Assembly: GCA_937930605.1 (NCBI GenBank)
Contig: CALHBZ010000061.1
Coordinates: 1-13,214, forward strand
DNA from: Streptococcus oralis
GTDB taxonomy: Bacteria > Bacillota > Bacilli > Lactobacillales > Streptococcaceae
Length of the DNA: 13,214 bases
Direction: 5' to 3'
Position 1 is the stretch's first letter, and every line of letters begins with the position of its first letter. The translations under genes and the position numbers were made by a program. A model generated the notes under the pieces. The model ran no database searches. It was given only the letters and a program-made list of their open reading frames with translations, and had not been told where the DNA came from. Of the stretch, positions 11,566 to 13,214 are shown one piece after another.

Positions 11566-13214
11566 ATGGCAGATATAATGGTTGATTCAGTCACCACAGG
11601 GATTGACTTGAATGAGACAAAAGCTGTTGAGGCTATCAACCGCTTAAAATCAGCAGTTAAAGATAGTACTCGTGAATGGCAGATTAATGAAGCACAGGCT
11701 AAATCTGCTGGAGATGCTGTTTCTGCATCAAAATATCGCTATGAAGGTCTTAGTGAAGCAATGGAAAAGCAAAAAGCTTATATTGCTAACCTTTCAGAAG
11801 GTATGAAGACAATCAATAGAGATACTGATGCTGGTGAGAAGGCTTATCAAAAATATAATGCTCAATTAACTACAGCAGAACGTTCTCTTGCCTCAATGAC
11901 AGGGCAATTAAACCGTGCAAAATCAGCTTATGAGTATCAACAAACAGGTATTGATGATTTAAATAAATCTCTTAGTGCTAATGATAAACTCATGCAATCT
12001 CAAATTGATTTATATGAGAAGACCCGTAATAAAATGGGAGCTGCTAAAGCCGAAGTTTCTGGTCTATCTACGTCATACGCAAAGCAAACTGAAATTTATA
12101 GGGCCCAAGTAACTGAGCTTAAACGATTAGAAGCTGCTGAGGGTACAAGTTCAGAAACTCTTGTTAAGCAAAAAACAAGGGTAAATGAAGCTGCTTCGTC
12201 GTTGTTAAACTATAGAAATAAACTATTGGAAGCTAACTTGGCAGTTACAAAGATGCAGCCGTTTAATTCCGAGTCTCTCATTGGTAAAGGTTTAAATACT
12301 GTTTATCAAACAACTGAGAAAGCTACCGATGTAATGGCAGCAGGATATCAGAAAGTAAAGAGTGCAGCTTATCAAAGTGCTTTTGGGATTGCTGCAATTG
12401 GTGCAGCTGCAGTTAAGGGCGCACAAATGGCCTCTGAACTTCAAAACCAATATAAAACAACTTTTAACTTATTAGTAACTGGTGGTGAACAAGCTAAAGA
12501 AGCTCAAGAAAATGTCAATAAAATGCAAGAGCAGGGTTCTGAACTTTCTGTTAAGTATGGTAAAACTCAAAAAGAAATAGCAGATGGATATCAAGAACTT
12601 GTAAAACGTGGATATACGAGCGCTCAAGCTCTTGGTGCTTTGCCCACCATGTTGCAAGCTTCGGTAGCTTCTGGGGATGATTTTACTGATGTTGTACATA
12701 ACTCAACAGCAGCGCTTGAAAGTTTTGGTAAACGAGCTGATGATGTTACTGGCATGACAAAAAACACAAAAGAAGTTGTTAACCAGATGGCCTATGCAGC
12801 AGATATGACAGCAACTGATTTCCAAAGCATGGGTGTAGCAATGGAATATGTAGGGGCATCGGCTCATCAAAGCAAATTAAGCTTGTCAGAAACAGCCTCT
12901 GCAATTGGTATTCTTTCTAATAATGGTCTTGAAGCTGACAAAGCAGGTACTGGACTTAGAAAAGTGATTGTTTCGCTACAATCTCCTAGTGATGCAGCAG
13001 CAGCAGCCTTAACTAAGATTGGGCTAAGCACAAAAGATTTTGTAGACCAAAACGGAAATATGAAGTCAATGACGGAAATTTTCGGATTGTTAAACCAACA
13101 TACAGAAAAACTAAGTTCATTCCAAAAAGGACAAATCTTCCACGCTTTATTTGGAACTACTGGTCAACAGGCGGGTGCAATTCTTTCTGAAAACGTTAAG
13201 CAGTTAGGCGAACT
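11566..13214 (+). CDS. Tail tape measure protein, TP901 type (partial, 3' end cut)
   Basis: Open from ATG 11566 (AAAGGAG ribosome binding site) to the window end: 549 codons and no stop. The protein fixes tail length, guides tube polymerisation and is ejected with the DNA. The first about 250 residues are long coiled coil (TKAVEAINRLKSAVKDSTREWQINEAQAKSAGDAVSASKYRYEGL..., LKRLEAAEGTSSETLVKQKTRVNEAASSLLNYRNKLLEANL). A hydrophobic Ala-rich stretch follows at about 265-287 (QSAFGIAAIGAAAVKGAQ), then the conserved TP901 core from about 290 on: LQNQYKTTFNLLVTGGEQAKEAQENV, GYTSAQALGALPTMLQASVASGDDF, MAYAADMTATDFQSMGVAMEYVGASAHQS, SETASAIGILSNNGLEADKAGTGLRKVIVSLQSP and the GQIFHALFGTTGQQAGAIL motif. 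Whole proteins of this type are usually around 800-1600 aa, so about half or less is visible. Confidence 0.93.
   Translation, partial: MADIMVDSVTTGIDLNETKAVEAINRLKSAVKDSTREWQINEAQAKSAGDAVSASKYRYEGLSEAMEKQKAYIANLSEGMKTINRDTDAGEKAYQKYNAQLTTAERSLASMTGQLNRAKSAYEYQQTGIDDLNKSLSANDKLMQSQIDLYEKTRNKMGAAKAEVSGLSTSYAKQTEIYRAQVTELKRLEAAEGTSSETLVKQKTRVNEAASSLLNYRNKLLEANLAVTKMQPFNSESLIGKGLNTVYQTTEKATDVMAAGYQKVKSAAYQSAFGIAAIGAAAVKGAQMASELQNQYKTTFNLLVTGGEQAKEAQENVNKMQEQGSELSVKYGKTQKEIADGYQELVKRGYTSAQALGALPTMLQASVASGDDFTDVVHNSTAALESFGKRADDVTGMTKNTKEVVNQMAYAADMTATDFQSMGVAMEYVGASAHQSKLSLSETASAIGILSNNGLEADKAGTGLRKVIVSLQSPSDAAAAALTKIGLSTKDFVDQNGNMKSMTEIFGLLNQHTEKLSSFQKGQIFHALFGTTGQQAGAILSENVKQLGE

Noticed and set aside
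12472..12699. Minus-strand open frame of 75 codons opposite the tape measure gene
   Set aside because: Lies inside the conserved TP901 core on the opposite strand, with no start signals.
1..13214. CRISPR array, insertion sequence, integrase or attachment site
   Set aside because: No spaced direct repeats, transposase, recombinase or att-like core was found on either strand.

Overview
The window is one contiguous block of a temperate-type siphophage or prophage genome, with every supported gene on the + strand. AT-rich composition, strong AGGAGG-type ribosome binding sites, two likely TTG starts, and an ordered set of Firmicutes phage families (P27 terminase small subunit, DUF1056-like membrane peptide, ClpP-type prohead protease, HK97 capsid, DUF806-like tail terminator, phi13-type tail tube, TP901-type tape measure) suggest a Lactococcus phage related to the BK5-T/bIL286-like HK97-fold cos phages. 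The host assignment is inference. No integrase, att site or lysis gene is in view, so prophage and free phage cannot be told apart.

Layout. Positions 1-592 hold two small unrecognised genes, the second a single-pass membrane peptide. A hairpin near 602-621, with its T-run on the minus strand, separates them from a RinA/ArpU/Alt-like late regulator (673-1074). Directly after that gene comes a probable activator-dependent late promoter: three in-phase 11-bp repeats and an extended -10. It is followed by a non-coding leader of about 450 nt containing three tandem tRNA-like elements. The third folds as a near-canonical tRNA with a CAU anticodon; the other two are reduced or degenerate. An HNH endonuclease (TTG start, 1588) follows, then a 127-nt gap that is the probable cos region, then the packaging and head genes: small and large terminase, DUF1056-like peptide, portal, ClpP-type protease, major capsid protein and two head-tail connectors. 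The tail genes are an HK97 gp10-like protein, a tail terminator, the tail tube protein, tail chaperone gpG with a -1 frameshift product gpGT, and the first 549 codons of the tape measure protein, cut by the window end.

Two things interrupt this standard order. First, between the tail tube gene and gpG there is an intrinsic terminator and then a 49-nt element that folds into a miniature tRNA: a 7-bp acceptor, a tiny central hairpin and a T-arm with a TTCGATA loop. Together with the late-leader elements this gives four tRNA-like structures in the non-coding RNA of one late operon. They could be reduced or decayed tRNAs, or RNase P/Z processing signals acting as tRNA punctuation. Second, between gpGT and the tape measure gene sits a self-contained cassette with its own sigma70-type promoter, a zinc-ribbon plus four-helix membrane protein, and its own terminator: a moron.

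How it works together: the regulator would switch on the late promoter; TerS, TerL and HNH cut and package cos DNA through the portal; the ClpP-type protease matures the HK97-fold shell; the connectors, terminator, tube, gpG/gpGT and tape measure build the non-contractile tail. The late transcript must read through at least two intrinsic terminators, so partial read-through, antitermination or RNA processing probably sets gene dosage.
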